This document shows positions 1 to 10,200 of a stretch of 64,000 bases of DNA, piece after piece; position 1 is the first letter of the stretch; every line of letters starts with the position of its first letter. Source of the stretch: JAFNAG01 sp963824985. Lineage in GTDB: Bacteria; Acidobacteriota; UBA6911. The stretch spans positions 1 to 64,000 of the forward strand of contig CAWGRQ010000044.1 in assembly GCA_963824985.1 (NCBI GenBank). Direction: 5' to 3'. A program made the position numbers and the translations under genes. Below the pieces are notes generated by a model that worked only from the letters and a program-made list of their open reading frames with translations, did not search any database and had not been told where the DNA came from.

Positions 1-115
1 CCCGGAGACCGCTGATCGGGTAATTTTCGAGGGCGCGGGCCGTCTGGGCTCCATAATACGCAGATTCGGGAACCTGGATTTCCCCCAGCGAATCCTTCTC
101 TATCCGATATTCCAT
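1..115 (-). CDS. Class II fumarase / aspartate ammonia-lyase family, N-terminal fragment
   Basis: Only the first 38 codons are in the window; the gene runs off the left edge. The start of the protein ([14 protein letters not shown], then [17 protein letters not shown]) matches the conserved N-terminus of the fumarase C/aspartase superfamily, tetrameric lyases that release fumarate from malate or aspartate. The YYGAQT form occurs in both aspartases and fumarases, so this fragment does not decide the substrate. The ATG at 113-115 is supported by a strong AAGGAGGAACC Shine-Dalgarno sequence. The gene lies downstream of the amino-acid permease on the same strand, separated by about 350 bases. An aspartase beside an amino-acid importer would make metabolic sense, but that is inference. 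Confidence 0.8.
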   Translation of the reverse strand, partial: MEYRIEKDSLGEIQVPESAYYGAQTARALENYPISGLR

Positions 116-471
116 GGCTGGTTCCTCCTTCTTCTATTTTCCACCTTTTCCGCGCGCAAAGGGATCATTATGATTCGCGGCCTGAAATGGCAGGATGCCC
201 TTGGCCGAGCTGCCCCTGCCAGGATTGGTTTCCGCAGCGCATCTGCGGAAGCGTCTGCGGCGCCGCCCGGACCTTCTCCATTTCCTGATTCTGAACCTGC
301 TTTATTCATGAAGAGAAGGGAATCTCAATGGCGGACAAGAAATGGACTTACCAGCTGTTCAGAGGATGGGAAAGGATGACACTCGAGGCCTGGCGCCCGT
401 CCGGGTTCCGACCCTGAGGAGCGGAGTCGGAACCCGGAAACTGGGAGCGTCAAGGGAATCGGGGCTTGCGG
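116..471. other. Intergenic region without a supported gene
   Basis: This stretch lies between the permease stop and the lyase start. It holds short open frames on both strands, but none has a Shine-Dalgarno sequence or a recognisable product. The only clear structure is the perfect inverted repeat at 400-438, described separately. A promoter for the lyase gene would be expected here; I could not pick out a convincing one. Confidence 0.6.
400..438 (-). terminator. Perfect 13-bp inverted repeat behind the permease gene
   Basis: The arms TCCGGGTTCCGAC and GTCGGAACCCGGA are perfectly complementary and enclose a 13-base loop. The hairpin starts about 35 bases after the permease stop codon, where a transcription terminator or 3' stabiliser would sit. 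There is no T-run, so it is not a canonical intrinsic terminator; a Rho-assisted terminator or an mRNA-protecting stem is more likely. Confidence 0.5.
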
Positions 472-1923
472 TTACTTGCCCTGTTGCGCCCCGATCTTGC
501 TGTGGCTCTTGCCGTAAGAAAAGTAAATAACCAGCCCGATCGCCATCCAGATTGCCAGCCGCTCCCAGGTTTCGGCAGGAAGCCCATACATGAGGTAAAA
601 GCAGCTGATCATTCCCAGGGGAGAAACCAACCAGACCATCGGCGCTCGAAATGGGCGGTTCTGTTCGGGCGACTTGTGCCGCAGAACCCAAACACCCGCG
701 CAAACCAGAATGAAGGCAAACAGGGTGCCGATGCTCACCAGGTGACCAAGCACGCCGATGGGAAACAAACCCGCCGCCGCCGCCACACAGATTCCGGTCA
801 GGATGGTAGTAATGTGCGGGGTGCGATACTTCGGGTGCACCTTTTGAAACACCTTGGGCAGCAAACCGTCGCCGGCCATGGTCCAGAATATCCGCGGCTG
901 GGCCATGATCATGACCAGCACGACGGAACTGAGGCCGGCGATGGCGCCAATCTTGACAATGAAGCGCATCCAGTACATCCCGGTGGCATTGATGCCGACT
1001 GCCATCGGATCGGGAACGTTCAGCTGGGTGTAGGGCACGATTCCTGTGAGCACTCCAGCCACGAGAATATACAGCAGGGTGCAGATGACCAGGCTGCCCA
1101 GAATCCCGATAGGCATGTCTTTTTGCGGATTTTTGGATTCCTGGGCGGCCGTTGAGACCGCGTCGAATCCGATGTAGGCAAAAAAGATCACTCCCGCGCC
1201 GGTGAGAATCCCCGTCCACCCGAACTCCTCAAACTTGCCGGTATTGGGAGGGATAAAGGGGTGCCAGTTGGCGGTGTTGATGTAAGCGATCCCCGAGATG
1301 ATGAACAACAGCACCACCCCGACCTTGACAAAAACGATGGTGGTGTTGACATTGGCGGACTCGCGAATGCCCCGGACGAGCAGCGTGGTAATCACTCCGA
1401 CGATGAAGATGGCGGGCAGGTTGATGATTCCGGGAGCCTGCGTGCCGTCCGCAAGCGTCACCTGCAGAAATGGGCCCGAGGTGAACTGGGGGGGAATCTG
1501 AAGTCCCAGGTCGGCAAGAAAGCTGACCACATACCCTGACCAGCCGACCGCGACCGTTGCGGCGCCGAGGGAATACTCAAGAATCAGATCCCAGCCAATG
1601 ATCCAGGCCAGAAACTCCCCCATGGTGGCATAGGAATAGGTGTAGGCGCTCCCGGCAATCGGGATCATGGAAGCCATTTCGGCATAACACAGGCCGGCGA
1701 ACACGCAGGCGATCCCCGCGCCCACAAACGACAACACAATAGCCGGTCCCGCATGCATGGCGGCCGCCTGGCCGGTCAGGACAAAAATGCCGGCTCCGAT
1801 AATGGCGCCAACCCCAAGCATGATGAGATCGATGCGGCCCAGTGCGCGTTTGAGGCTGTGCTCGGCGCTTTCGGCCTCGGCGAGTATTTTGGGGATGGAT
1901 TTTCTTGCCCAGAGTGTTGACAT
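472..1923 (-). CDS. Amino-acid permease, APC superfamily (cationic amino acid transporter type)
   Basis: A 483-residue polytopic membrane protein with about 12 hydrophobic segments. The first helix carries the APC signature GVGAIIGAGIFVLTG at residues 37-51, the unwound substrate-binding helix of this superfamily. The following GPAIVLSF and YAEMASMIP segments match the CAT/YfnA branch, secondary transporters that import amino acids with protons. The short N-terminal cytosolic stretch (KSIPKILAEAES..LKRALG) is typical of that branch. The substrate cannot be read from sequence. The gene stands alone, with roughly 200 bases before mglA and 350 bases before the lyase gene. Confidence 0.88.
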   Translation of the reverse strand: MSTLWARKSIPKILAEAESAEHSLKRALGRIDLIMLGVGAIIGAGIFVLTGQAAAMHAGPAIVLSFVGAGIACVFAGLCYAEMASMIPIAGSAYTYSYATMGEFLAWIIGWDLILEYSLGAATVAVGWSGYVVSFLADLGLQIPPQFTSGPFLQVTLADGTQAPGIINLPAIFIVGVITTLLVRGIRESANVNTTIVFVKVGVVLLFIISGIAYINTANWHPFIPPNTGKFEEFGWTGILTGAGVIFFAYIGFDAVSTAAQESKNPQKDMPIGILGSLVICTLLYILVAGVLTGIVPYTQLNVPDPMAVGINATGMYWMRFIVKIGAIAGLSSVVLVMIMAQPRIFWTMAGDGLLPKVFQKVHPKYRTPHITTILTGICVAAAAGLFPIGVLGHLVSIGTLFAFILVCAGVWVLRHKSPEQNRPFRAPMVWLVSPLGMISCFYLMYGLPAETWERLAIWMAIGLVIYFSYGKSHSKIGAQQGK

Positions 1924-2126
1924 TCCTCCCTCCGATGACTAGCTGACGCAGGTTATTGAACAGGGTGACGTAAAGGCGTTCACATAACCACGAAATCGCC
2001 GGGAGTGTCAAGATTTTTATCCTCGGCATCCGCGGGATTGTCGCCGAGAGAGGCCTCGGGCCATTGGAGTTCCGGAGGGCAGACGGGAAGATATCTCCCA
2101 GACTTCCAGGAAGGCAAAAACGGGGA

Positions 2127-2714
2127 TCAGGCACTCTTTCGCAGTTCCACAAGAACCTGCCGGGCCACCGCCTTCAACGTTTCCAGGACCCCTGTGCCCG
2201 CAGTGGCGACTGCTTCAAAGACCGGTTCGCCCTTGACCAACAACAATTTGGTGAGTTGCTCCGCCGGCATCGCGTTCGGCAAATCGCGCTTGTTGAGCTG
2301 CAGCACGTACGGGATTTTGCCCAAATCGAAGCCATGCTCCTTGAGGTTCAACTCCAGGTTGGTGAGCGACTCCAGGTTGGCATCCAGGCGCTCATCCTGC
2401 GAATCGGCGACAAACACCACCCCATCAACCCCGCGCAGGATCAGTTTGCGACTGGCGTCGTAGAAGACCTGACCCGGAACCGTGTACAGGTGGAAGCGCG
2501 TCCGCAATCCCCGTATCTGCCCCAGATCGATGGGCAGAAAATCAAAGAACAGGGTTCGATCGGTCTCCGTTGCCAGAGAAATCAGCTTCCCCTTGTTCTC
2601 CGCATTTGTAACGTCATACAGATACTGCAGATTGGTGGTCTTGCCGCCCAAGCCGGGACCATAAAAGACAATCTTGCAGTTGATCTCGCGTGCCACATAA
2701 TTAATGAACGTCAA
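2127..2714 (-). CDS. mglA: MglA-type small Ras-like GTPase
   Basis: A 195-residue single-domain GTPase. The P-loop GPGLGGKT lies at residues 19-26, the switch II motif is TVPGQ (78-82) rather than the eukaryotic DTAGQ, and the guanine-specificity motif NKRD is at 141-144. These are the marks of the prokaryotic MglA family. In Myxococcus and Thermus, MglA-GTP marks a cell pole and controls motility machinery, with MglB as its GAP. The gene follows mglB by 24 bases on the same strand, giving the conserved mglBA operon. In this flagellated organism it could place pili or flagella; that role is inferred. Confidence 0.93.
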   Translation of the reverse strand: MTFINYVAREINCKIVFYGPGLGGKTTNLQYLYDVTNAENKGKLISLATETDRTLFFDFLPIDLGQIRGLRTRFHLYTVPGQVFYDASRKLILRGVDGVVFVADSQDERLDANLESLTNLELNLKEHGFDLGKIPYVLQLNKRDLPNAMPAEQLTKLLLVKGEPVFEAVATAGTGVLETLKAVARQVLVELRKSA

Positions 2715-2738
2715 CGTCAGAACCTCGCACGTTAAAAA

Positions 2739-3281
2739 CTAGTTCTTTGGTTTGAAAAAACTGAAAAGCTTGTCGATATCATCATCCGTAAAGTACAGGT
2801 TCGGAGTGCCGGCGGGTGCCGGTTTGGGACCAAATCCGGAGGCTTCATTCTTGCGCACGAAGCCCCGGAACACCTCTTCCAGATAGGCGGTCGCCCGCTT
2901 GACCCGCAGCCGGACCATTCCCAGCGACAGGCTGTCGTCAAACACGACGACCAGAGAGAATTTTTTGGCGACATCGGAGATATGGATGCTGCGGCGTTTC
3001 CCCTGATGATACAGGACGGAAAATTCCGGCTCGCCGACCAGTTGCGCCAGACCATCCGTAGCGGCGATATTGGCCGAGGCCAGGGATGCCAGCGCCGTCA
3101 GATCTATGCCTCGAGCCGGGCCCTCAGCGGCGATCTGCTGCCCACTCCGGTCGATCAACAGAACCAGTTCCGCCCGGAGGTCTTTCTGTGTCATGGCCAG
3201 AATGGACTTCAGGCGGAGATACTCAGCCTCGTACAGAACGATGTTGCTTGGATTCATCAATGCCTGGTGCCTCGCCGACAT
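2739..3281 (-). CDS. mglB: MglB-type roadblock/LC7 protein, probable GAP of MglA
   Basis: A 180-residue protein with a roadblock/LC7 fold over residues 10-140, including the family phrases ELVLLIDRSGQQIA and LAQLVGEPEFSVLYHQG. The C-terminal 40 residues (EASGFGPKPAPAGTPN) form a flexible tail ending in FSFFKP. The family dimerises and stimulates GTP hydrolysis by MglA at the opposite pole. I chose the ATG at 3281 because AAGGAG precedes it by 11 bases. A second ATG eight codons in (3257) begins MNPSNIVLYEAEY, which fits the usual family N-terminus, so the real start could be there. Confidence 0.9.
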   Translation of the reverse strand: MSARHQALMNPSNIVLYEAEYLRLKSILAMTQKDLRAELVLLIDRSGQQIAAEGPARGIDLTALASLASANIAATDGLAQLVGEPEFSVLYHQGKRRSIHISDVAKKFSLVVVFDDSLSLGMVRLRVKRATAYLEEVFRGFVRKNEASGFGPKPAPAGTPNLYFTDDDIDKLFSFFKPKN

Positions 3282-3392
3282 ATGTTACATGACTCCTTGA
3301 ATGGTCATGGCCGATCGTTAGCGGTTGACGACCTTCGCGCCCAACCAGAAGATCCGGAAGAGGGGATGTAGGGTGCGTTTCCGACCTTACCC

Positions 3393-3421
3393 TTGACTTA
3401 TCGACCGAATTCTCCTAATAA
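3393..3421 (+). promoter_or_regulatory. Sigma70-type promoter of the TPR-yvcK-glmU operon
   Basis: TTGACT (3393-3398) and TAATAA (3416-3421) are separated by 17 bases, a near-consensus housekeeping promoter. Transcription would start near 3428 and give a leader of about 125 bases before the TPR gene. It lies in the 274-base divergent spacer between mglB and this operon. Confidence 0.65.
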
Positions 3422-3555
3422 TAACTCTCAAAATACGATGGGCTCTTTTTTGTGCTCCAGATTGCTGATTTTAAAGAGCTTAGTGGTTGAAAAACCGGGG
3501 GTTCCCGGTCTGGAGCAATGGCGGCGCAAACACTACATGAGTCGTAAAGGGGCCA

Positions 3556-4296
3556 ATGGGTAGCAAACGCAAAAGCATTGAGCCATCCGGTCGGTCAAAA
3601 CCTTCCCCCAGGAAGCCAGCAGAGACGCCAAAGAGGTCTTCTTCGAAGTCGAAAAAGAAACCTCCCGCAAAAGCCTCCAAACCGGCGAGGCCGGTAGCCC
3701 ACCAAACCGGGCGAGCCGTTGATTCCAAAAAGCTTGCGGTGATCAGCAAACCGGCAGAAGCACCGCGTCTGCTGAGGGAAACAAAAGGAACAACCGCCGC
3801 GCTGGTGCTTCTGGAAAAGGGCATCAAGCTTATTTACCAGAAAGAATTTAAGAAGGCGCGATTGGAGTTCAAGTCATTAGTCGAGGGCCACCCGGCTGAA
3901 CCGGAGATTCTGGCGCGTGCTCGGACCTACCTGCAGATCTGCGAACGGGAAGAATCGGCTCTCAAGAAGCATTCTGTAAGCAATGACCAGCTCTACAACA
4001 TGGGAGTCATGGAACATAATCGGGGAGATTACGATAAGGCCATCGTTCATTTTCGCCATTCTCTCGACAAGAATCCCGGCTCAGACCACATTTATTATGC
4101 TCTGGCGGCTTCCCTGGCCATGAAAGGCGAATCCGGCGAATCTCTTCATATTCTGCGCAAGGCTGTCGAGTTGAATGAAGAAAACCGTGTCTACGCCAAG
4201 AATGACTCGGACTTTGCTCTCCTCCATGAGTTGAAGGAATTCGGCGATCTGGTTGGCTGGGTACCACCGGTTCCGGGTGGGCATCCGGTAACATGA
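3556..4296 (+). CDS. TPR-repeat protein with a lysine-rich N-terminal tail
   Basis: A 246-residue protein in two parts. Residues 1-60 are extremely rich in Lys, Pro and Ser and probably disordered, resembling nucleic-acid-binding tails. From about residue 80 onward there are tetratricopeptide-like helices (KGIKLIYQKEFKKARLEF; then YNMGVMEHNRGDYDKAIVHF and YYALAASLAMKGESGESLHI), i.e. three or so TPR units for protein binding. The stop overlaps the yvcK start by four bases (ATGA), implying translational coupling. The family is common in Acidobacteria and Deltaproteobacteria beside cell-envelope genes, but no specific function is known to me. It may scaffold YvcK or GlmU; this is inference. Confidence 0.8.
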   Translation: MGSKRKSIEPSGRSKPSPRKPAETPKRSSSKSKKKPPAKASKPARPVAHQTGRAVDSKKLAVISKPAEAPRLLRETKGTTAALVLLEKGIKLIYQKEFKKARLEFKSLVEGHPAEPEILARARTYLQICEREESALKKHSVSNDQLYNMGVMEHNRGDYDKAIVHFRHSLDKNPGSDHIYYALAASLAMKGESGESLHILRKAVELNEENRVYAKNDSDFALLHELKEFGDLVGWVPPVPGGHPVT

Positions 4297-5336
4297 GGCC
4301 CCGGATCCTTCATCGCGTGGTCTCCATCGGAGGTGGGACCGGATTATCCTGCCTGCTCAAGGGACTCAAGCACCGGGTCCTTGACCAGCCCATAATCGAA
4401 GCTCCAGCTCTCACTCCCTGGGTCAGCCACCTGACCGCCGTCGTCACGGTGACCGACGACGGCGGCAGTTCCGGACGTCTGCGTAACGAACTTCGAGTGC
4501 TGCCCCCAGGAGATATCCGCAACTGCATGGTGGCGCTCAGCATGGATGAGTCGCTGTTGACTCACCTGTTCCAATACCGATTTCCGGGTTCCGGGCAGTT
4601 GCAGGGACACAGTTTCGGCAATCTCTTTCTGACCGCATTAACCGGGGTGACGGGTGATTTCCTGGAGGCTGTGCGCGTCAGTTCAGACGTGCTGGCAATC
4701 AGGGGGAGGATATACCCGGCTACCCTCAACGATGTCAGGCTGGAAGCGGTTTTGGAAGATGGCACCCGGGTGCATGGGGAATCCCTGATTTCCCGGAGCC
4801 GTTCGCGGATCGTATCCCTGTCTCTCTCGCCGGGCAATTGCCGCCCGGTTCCGGCGGCGCTCGAGGCCATACGCAACGCCGATGTGATCACGGTGGGGCC
4901 TGGTTCCCTGTTCACCAGCCTACTTCCGAATCTCCTGGTCCCTGGAATCGTGCGGGCGATGCGCAAGTCTTCCGCCCGGAAGGTTTTTATTTCCAACCTG
5001 ATGTCCCAACCGGGGGAGACGACCGATCTCTCCGCGGCCGAGCATGTTGAAGCCATCTATGAGCATACCGGAGACCGGTTATTTGACTGGATTATGTTGA
5101 ATAACCAGCCGATATCTCCTAAGGTGCTCGCCCGGTACCGGCAGCAGGGAGCAAGGCCCGTGATAAACGACCATGAGCGGCTCGCGAGGCTGAGACTCAG
5201 GATTTTCGAAGACGCCCTGCTGGCGCGAGGCAGGGTTGTGCGTCACGACTCCAGCCTTCTGGCCGAGGCGATACATAAAGCCGTCCATGGCTACAAGGGT
5301 ATGGGAGCAGGCATCAGGGAGGAGAAATCGGCCTGA
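4293..5336 (+). CDS. yvcK: YvcK/CofD-like protein (gluconeogenesis and cell-shape factor)
   Basis: A 347-residue protein with the nucleotide-binding signature SIGGGTGLSCLL at residues 11-22, the family block VTVTDDGGSSGRLR followed by LPPGDIRNCMVAL, and later VGPGSLFTSLLPNLLVPGI and TTDLSAAEHVEAI. In Bacillus and Mycobacterium YvcK binds UDP-GlcNAc, is needed for growth on gluconeogenic carbon sources and regulates peptidoglycan precursor supply through GlmS. That it sits immediately before glmU, which makes UDP-GlcNAc, fits this role well. The start overlaps the TPR gene, and the glmU ATG follows its stop by two bases. Confidence in the family is high; the physiological role here is inferred. 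Confidence 0.92.
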   Translation: MRPRILHRVVSIGGGTGLSCLLKGLKHRVLDQPIIEAPALTPWVSHLTAVVTVTDDGGSSGRLRNELRVLPPGDIRNCMVALSMDESLLTHLFQYRFPGSGQLQGHSFGNLFLTALTGVTGDFLEAVRVSSDVLAIRGRIYPATLNDVRLEAVLEDGTRVHGESLISRSRSRIVSLSLSPGNCRPVPAALEAIRNADVITVGPGSLFTSLLPNLLVPGIVRAMRKSSARKVFISNLMSQPGETTDLSAAEHVEAIYEHTGDRLFDWIMLNNQPISPKVLARYRQQGARPVINDHERLARLRLRIFEDALLARGRVVRHDSSLLAEAIHKAVHGYKGMGAGIREEKSA

Positions 5337-5338
5337 CG

Positions 5339-6727
5339 ATGAAAAATCTAAGTGTCCTCATCATGGCCGCGGGCAAAGGGACCCGCATGGTCAGCAATCG
5401 CGCAAAGGTGCTGCATTCCATCTGCGGGACTCCCATGGTGCGCCTGGTCTATGGCGCCACCATCGGGCTTGAACCCGACGAAACCCTGGTCGTCATTGGT
5501 CAGGATGCCGAGCGGGTTCGCGCCTGTCTCGATGGACTGCCGGTGAAGTTCATCCTCCAGGAAGAGCAGCTGGGGACGGGGCATGCGCTGATGACCGCGC
5601 GCCCGCAAATTGAAAAGGCGCCGGGCGATATCCTGGTGCTCTCGGGCGATACCCCCCGTCTCAGACCGGAGACGCTTCACCGGCTGGTACAACACCACCG
5701 GCAGAGCGGAGCAGCCTCCACTCTTCTGACCGCGATCGCCCCAGATCCATTCGCTTATGGCCGCATCCTGCGCGACGCCGACGGTTGTATCGCAGCCATC
5801 GTCGAGGAAAGGGACGCCACTGCGGAACAAAAGCAGATCAGGGAAATCAATGCCGGCTTTTATTGCTTCCAGGTCCCCCCGCTGCTGGAAGCTCTAGCCC
5901 GGATCGACAACCGAAACTCCCAGCGTGAGTATTACCTCACCGACCTGGTTGCAATCCAACAGCAGGCCGGCTTCCGGGTCGAACCGCTTGTGCACGAAGA
6001 TTTTGAAGAACTGCGCGGCATCAACACGCGCAAGGAGCTGGCTGAACTGGTCAAGTCGGTTCGAGCCCGCAAGAACGATGAATTGATGAGCGGCGGCGTC
6101 ACTCTGATTGATCCCGACCGCACCTATGTGGATCTGGATGTGACGGTCGGGAAGGACGTTACTTTATACCCCATGGTAACTTTGGAAGGCGCCACGTTTA
6201 TCGGCGAGGGGAGCGTGATTCACTCCGGAACCCGCATTGCCAATTCGATCATCGGGGCGGAAATCGAAATCCTGGAAGGGTGTGTCATCACCGATTCGGA
6301 GGTCGGCAGAGGGTCAACCATCGGCCCTTGCGCTCATTTAAAGGGGAACACCGTAATTGGCGAACGCTGCCGGGTTGGGAACTTCGTCGAGATCAAAAAG
6401 AGCACCCTGGGGAACGGTTCGAAGGCGGCGCACCTCGCCTACCTGGGTAACGCCACGATCGGACAAAAGGTCAACATAGGAGCCGGCGTCATTACCTGCA
6501 ACTATGACGGCGTTCACAAGCATGCTACGATTATCGAGGACGATGTCTTTGTCGGCACCGATTCCCAGCTGATCGCGCCCGTGCGTATCGGGCGGGGGGC
6601 CTATATCGCCGCCGGCAGCTGCATCACTGAGGATGTGCCTCCGGAGGCGCTGGGGATAGCCCGATCGAGGCAGACGATCAAAGAAGATTGGGTGCGTCGC
6701 TGGAAGGAAGCCAGACGATCGGAATGA
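5339..6727 (+). CDS. glmU: Bifunctional UDP-GlcNAc pyrophosphorylase / GlcN-1-P N-acetyltransferase
   Basis: A full-length 462-residue GlmU. The N-terminal uridyltransferase domain has the nucleotide signature AAGKGTRMVSNRAKVLH (residues 10-26, catalytic Lys23) and the conserved GTGHALM segment. From about residue 250 the left-handed beta-helix hexapeptide repeats begin (VTLEGATFIGEGSVI, TVIGERC, KAAHLAYLGNATIG, NIGAGVITCNYDGVHKH), with the catalytic His in KAAHLAYLG. The enzyme makes UDP-GlcNAc for peptidoglycan and LPS. Its product could also feed the nonulosonic-acid cluster at 23-30 kb. The TGA overlaps the ATG of the following Cys-rich gene. Confidence 0.97.
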   Translation: MKNLSVLIMAAGKGTRMVSNRAKVLHSICGTPMVRLVYGATIGLEPDETLVVIGQDAERVRACLDGLPVKFILQEEQLGTGHALMTARPQIEKAPGDILVLSGDTPRLRPETLHRLVQHHRQSGAASTLLTAIAPDPFAYGRILRDADGCIAAIVEERDATAEQKQIREINAGFYCFQVPPLLEALARIDNRNSQREYYLTDLVAIQQQAGFRVEPLVHEDFEELRGINTRKELAELVKSVRARKNDELMSGGVTLIDPDRTYVDLDVTVGKDVTLYPMVTLEGATFIGEGSVIHSGTRIANSIIGAEIEILEGCVITDSEVGRGSTIGPCAHLKGNTVIGERCRVGNFVEIKKSTLGNGSKAAHLAYLGNATIGQKVNIGAGVITCNYDGVHKHATIIEDDVFVGTDSQLIAPVRIGRGAYIAAGSCITEDVPPEALGIARSRQTIKEDWVRRWKEARRSE

Positions 6728-7218
6728 TCAATTGCCGCAATTGCATTAACTGGGTGGATGAAAGCCTGGCGCAGATCGAAGCAGATGCCGGCGATCGTCA
6801 CCACGTCTTCATGGGCTGCCGCATCTTCGGATTCCTCGAAGGGAACGGTGCGCTGGAAAGCTGCTCCCACTATACCCTGAGCGACAACCTCTTCACTCTT
6901 TGCCAGACCTGCGGGATCACCGTTCCCAAGGTGTGTGTTTCCCTCGGAGAATGCCTCAACTGCACCGACACCGATCTGTTCTGCGTCGATCATTGCATCG
7001 GGGGGGATTGCCGCAAGTATTGTACCCACTTTGTGCGGCTCTATGCCGAAGGCGCGCATCTGATCGACCAGGACCTGGCCTTTGATCTCTTCCCGGAACA
7101 GGGCATGCCCGGCAGTGACGGGAATCAGAGGGCGCCGGCTGCGGACCGGCCGGCCGAGCGCAAGAGTGACGTGGAGGAGCCGGGCTTGTTCGATGACACC
7201 GATTCCGATCTGCACTAG
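6724..7218 (+). CDS. Cysteine-rich protein of unknown function (13 Cys), last gene of the glmU operon
   Basis: A 164-residue soluble protein that starts at the ATG overlapping the glmU stop. It has 13 cysteines in the first 110 residues, in spaced pairs such as CRNC (4-7), CQTC, CLNC and the run CVDHC-CRKYC, separated by small insertions. The pattern suggests several zinc or Fe-S sites, not disulfides, because there is no signal peptide. The last 40 residues are Cys-free, acidic and polar. I do not recognise the family. Translational coupling to glmU suggests a link to amino-sugar or envelope metabolism, or a shared need for expression. It converges on carB with a 38-base gap. Confidence 0.72.
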   Translation: MINCRNCINWVDESLAQIEADAGDRHHVFMGCRIFGFLEGNGALESCSHYTLSDNLFTLCQTCGITVPKVCVSLGECLNCTDTDLFCVDHCIGGDCRKYCTHFVRLYAEGAHLIDQDLAFDLFPEQGMPGSDGNQRAPAADRPAERKSDVEEPGLFDDTDSDLH

Positions 7219-7256
7219 CGCGCGCTTTTCTTGAACCTCTCTCCCATAGGAATCGA

Positions 7257-10200
7257 TCACCCCTCATCGGGGGAGCCGTGCTGATGGTATTCCTGGAGGC
7301 TGCACACGGTCAGGGTCTCACGTTGCAGGGAGCGGATCGCATTGGCGGCCGCCCGAGCCCCCGAAATCGTCGTGATGCAGGTCACCGAATACAGCGTGGA
7401 AGCCCGCCGAATCGCCTTTTCATCGAAGCGGGACTGGGATCCGAGGGGCGTGTTGATCACCAGGTCAACCTCCCGGTTCCGGATTGCATCCACTACGTCC
7501 GGAGTCCCTTCCCCGGCCTTGTTCACGAAGCCGGCAGGCAGACCATGGGACATGAGAAATCGTTGGGTCCCCGAAGTGGCCACAAGGCGCAATCCCAGAT
7601 CCACGAATTCACGGGCGATGGGCAGCAGCGCTTCCTTGTGATTGTCGTTGACACTCAAAAACACAGTCCCCTGGCGGGGTAGAGGAGTACCGGCCGCAAT
7701 CTGGGCCTTGGCAAAGGCACTTCCGAAACTATCCGCAACCCCCATCACTTCGCCTGTGGACTTCATTTCCGGACCCAGGATCGTGTCGACGCCCAGGAAC
7801 TTATTAAAGGGAAAAACCGGGGATTTTACAAAGCAGTGCCGAACCTGCAGATCCTCGGTCAGGCGAAGATTCTCGAGCGTGTCACCCACCATGAGCCGGG
7901 CGGCAATTTTCGCTAACGGCACGCCGGTCGCCTTGCTTACGTAAGGGACCGTCCTCGAGGCGCGCGGATTCACCTCGAGCACATAGACGACGCCTTTCCG
8001 GATCGCAAACTGGATATTCATCAGCCCAATGACGCGCAGTTCGAGCCCGAGACGCCTCGTGTATTCTTTCATACCTGCCAGCAGGGCAGCTTCGATCATG
8101 ATGGGCGGCAGGGCACAGGTGCTGTCGCCGCTGTGGATGCCCGCCTCCTCGACATGCTCCATAACACCGGCGACGACCACGCGTTCGCCGTCGCACAACG
8201 CATCGACGTCGTATTCGAGTGTGTCTTCCAGAAACTCGTCGATCAGGACCGGATGCTCCGGGGACGCCTGGACGGCGGTCGCCATATACCGCATCAGTGA
8301 AGGCTCTTCGTATACGATCGACATCGCGCGGCCTCCAAGCACATACGATGGACGGACCAGGACCGGGTAGCCGATGCCCGCGGCCACCCGGCAGGCTTCC
8401 GCGGGGGAACGGGCGGTTCCATTCCGCGGCTGCGGGATGTCGAGGTTCCGGAGCAGCTCTCCGAAATGCTCCCGATCCTCCGCCAGATCGATGCTCTCGG
8501 GGGAGGTCCCGAGAATGGGAACACCTGCAGCCTGCAGCTTCAGGGCCAGATTCAAGGGAGTCTGCCCACCGAACTGGACGATGACGCCAAGCGGCTTTTC
8601 GACGTCCATGATCTCCATGACATCTTCAAATGTGAGCGGTTCAAAATAGAGCCGGTCGGAGGTGTCGTAGTCGGTGGAAACTGTTTCCGGATTGCAGTTC
8701 ACCATAATGGTTTCGTAACCGGCTTCCTGCAAAGCGAACGAGGCGTGGCAACAGCAATAGTCAAACTCAATCCCCTGGCCGATACGGTTGGGGCCACTCC
8801 CCAGCACCACAACCTTTTTCCGGAGGGTCGGCTCGGCTTCGCATTCGTCTTCATACGTCGAATAGAGATACGGTGTGAAGGACTCGAATTCAGCCGCGCA
8901 TGTGTCGACTCGCTTATATACCGGCCGCAGACCCAGGTCATGCCTCCGTTTCCTGACCTGTTCCGCGCTTGCCCGCCCGTTGCCCTCTCCCTGAAGCAGG
9001 CCGGCAATCATTTGATCGGAGAAACCTGCCCGTTTGCACTCCCGGAACAACTCCTGCGGCAGCGTGGATAACGCATACTTTTGCAGCCCCTTTTCCAGTT
9101 CGAAAATTTCCTTGAGTTGGTTCAGGAACCAGGGATCGATCCGGGTAAGAGCGTGAAGCCCCTCGATGGTATGCCCCTGCATCAGTGCCACGAGGAGGTA
9201 ATCAAGGCGTTCCGGCACCGGCGTCAGCAGTTTCCGGTTGAGGTCATCGGGTATCGACCGGGGTTGCCATGGCCCCTTCTCGAGCGAGCGCACTCCTTTC
9301 AGCAGGGCTTCCTTGAAGGTGCGGCCGATCGCCATGACTTCTCCGACGGACTTCATCTGGGTGCCCAGCGTGGGATCCGCTTCCGCGAATTTCTCGAAAT
9401 TCCATTTTGGAATCTTCACCACAACATAATCTATGCTCGGCTCAAAACAGGCTGGAGTCATGCGGGTAATGTCGTTAGGGATTTCATCCAGCGTATACCC
9501 CACGGCCAGCTTCGCGGCAATCTTGGCGATCGGGAATCCTGTCGCTTTCGAGGCCAGCGCCGAGCTGCGGGAGACCCGGGGATTCATTTCGATGACAATC
9601 AAAGTACCGGTTTGCGGGTTAACCGCAAACTGTATGTTGGAACCGCCGGTTTCCACGCCGATTTTGCGGATGATCCGGATCGAGGCGTCCCGCATGCGTT
9701 GATACTCTTTGTCGGTCAACGTCTGAGCCGGCGCGACAGTTATGGAATCGCCGGTATGCACGCCCATGGGGTCAAAATTTTCGATCGAGCAAATGATGAC
9801 CACATTGTCGTTGAGGTCGCGCATCACCTCCAACTCATATTCCTTCCAGCCGAGGAGAGACTGTTCCACCAGGACTTCATGGACGGGAGACACATCCAGT
9901 CCGTGCCGGATAATCCTCTCGAAATCTTCCGGGCAATAGGCAATCCCCCCGCCGAAGCCCCCGAGCGTATAGCTCGGGCGCACAATCGCAGGCAGGCCGG
10001 CCTGGCTGATAAATTCGCGCGCTTCGTCCAGGGTGCGCACGACCCGTGACAGAGCCGAGTGCAGCCCGATTTCGGCCATGGCATCCTTGAAAAGCTGGCG
10101 ATCCTCGGCAATCTCGACGGCATGCTGTTTGGCGCCGATCATTTCGACTCCAAAATGATCCAGCACCCCGCTCTTCGCCAGGGCAATGGAAACATTCAGC

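Noticed and set aside
5236..5472. Short frame overlapping yvcK and glmU in a third frame
   Set aside because: It bridges two strongly conserved genes, has no ribosome-binding site, and its sequence is just the shifted reading of both.
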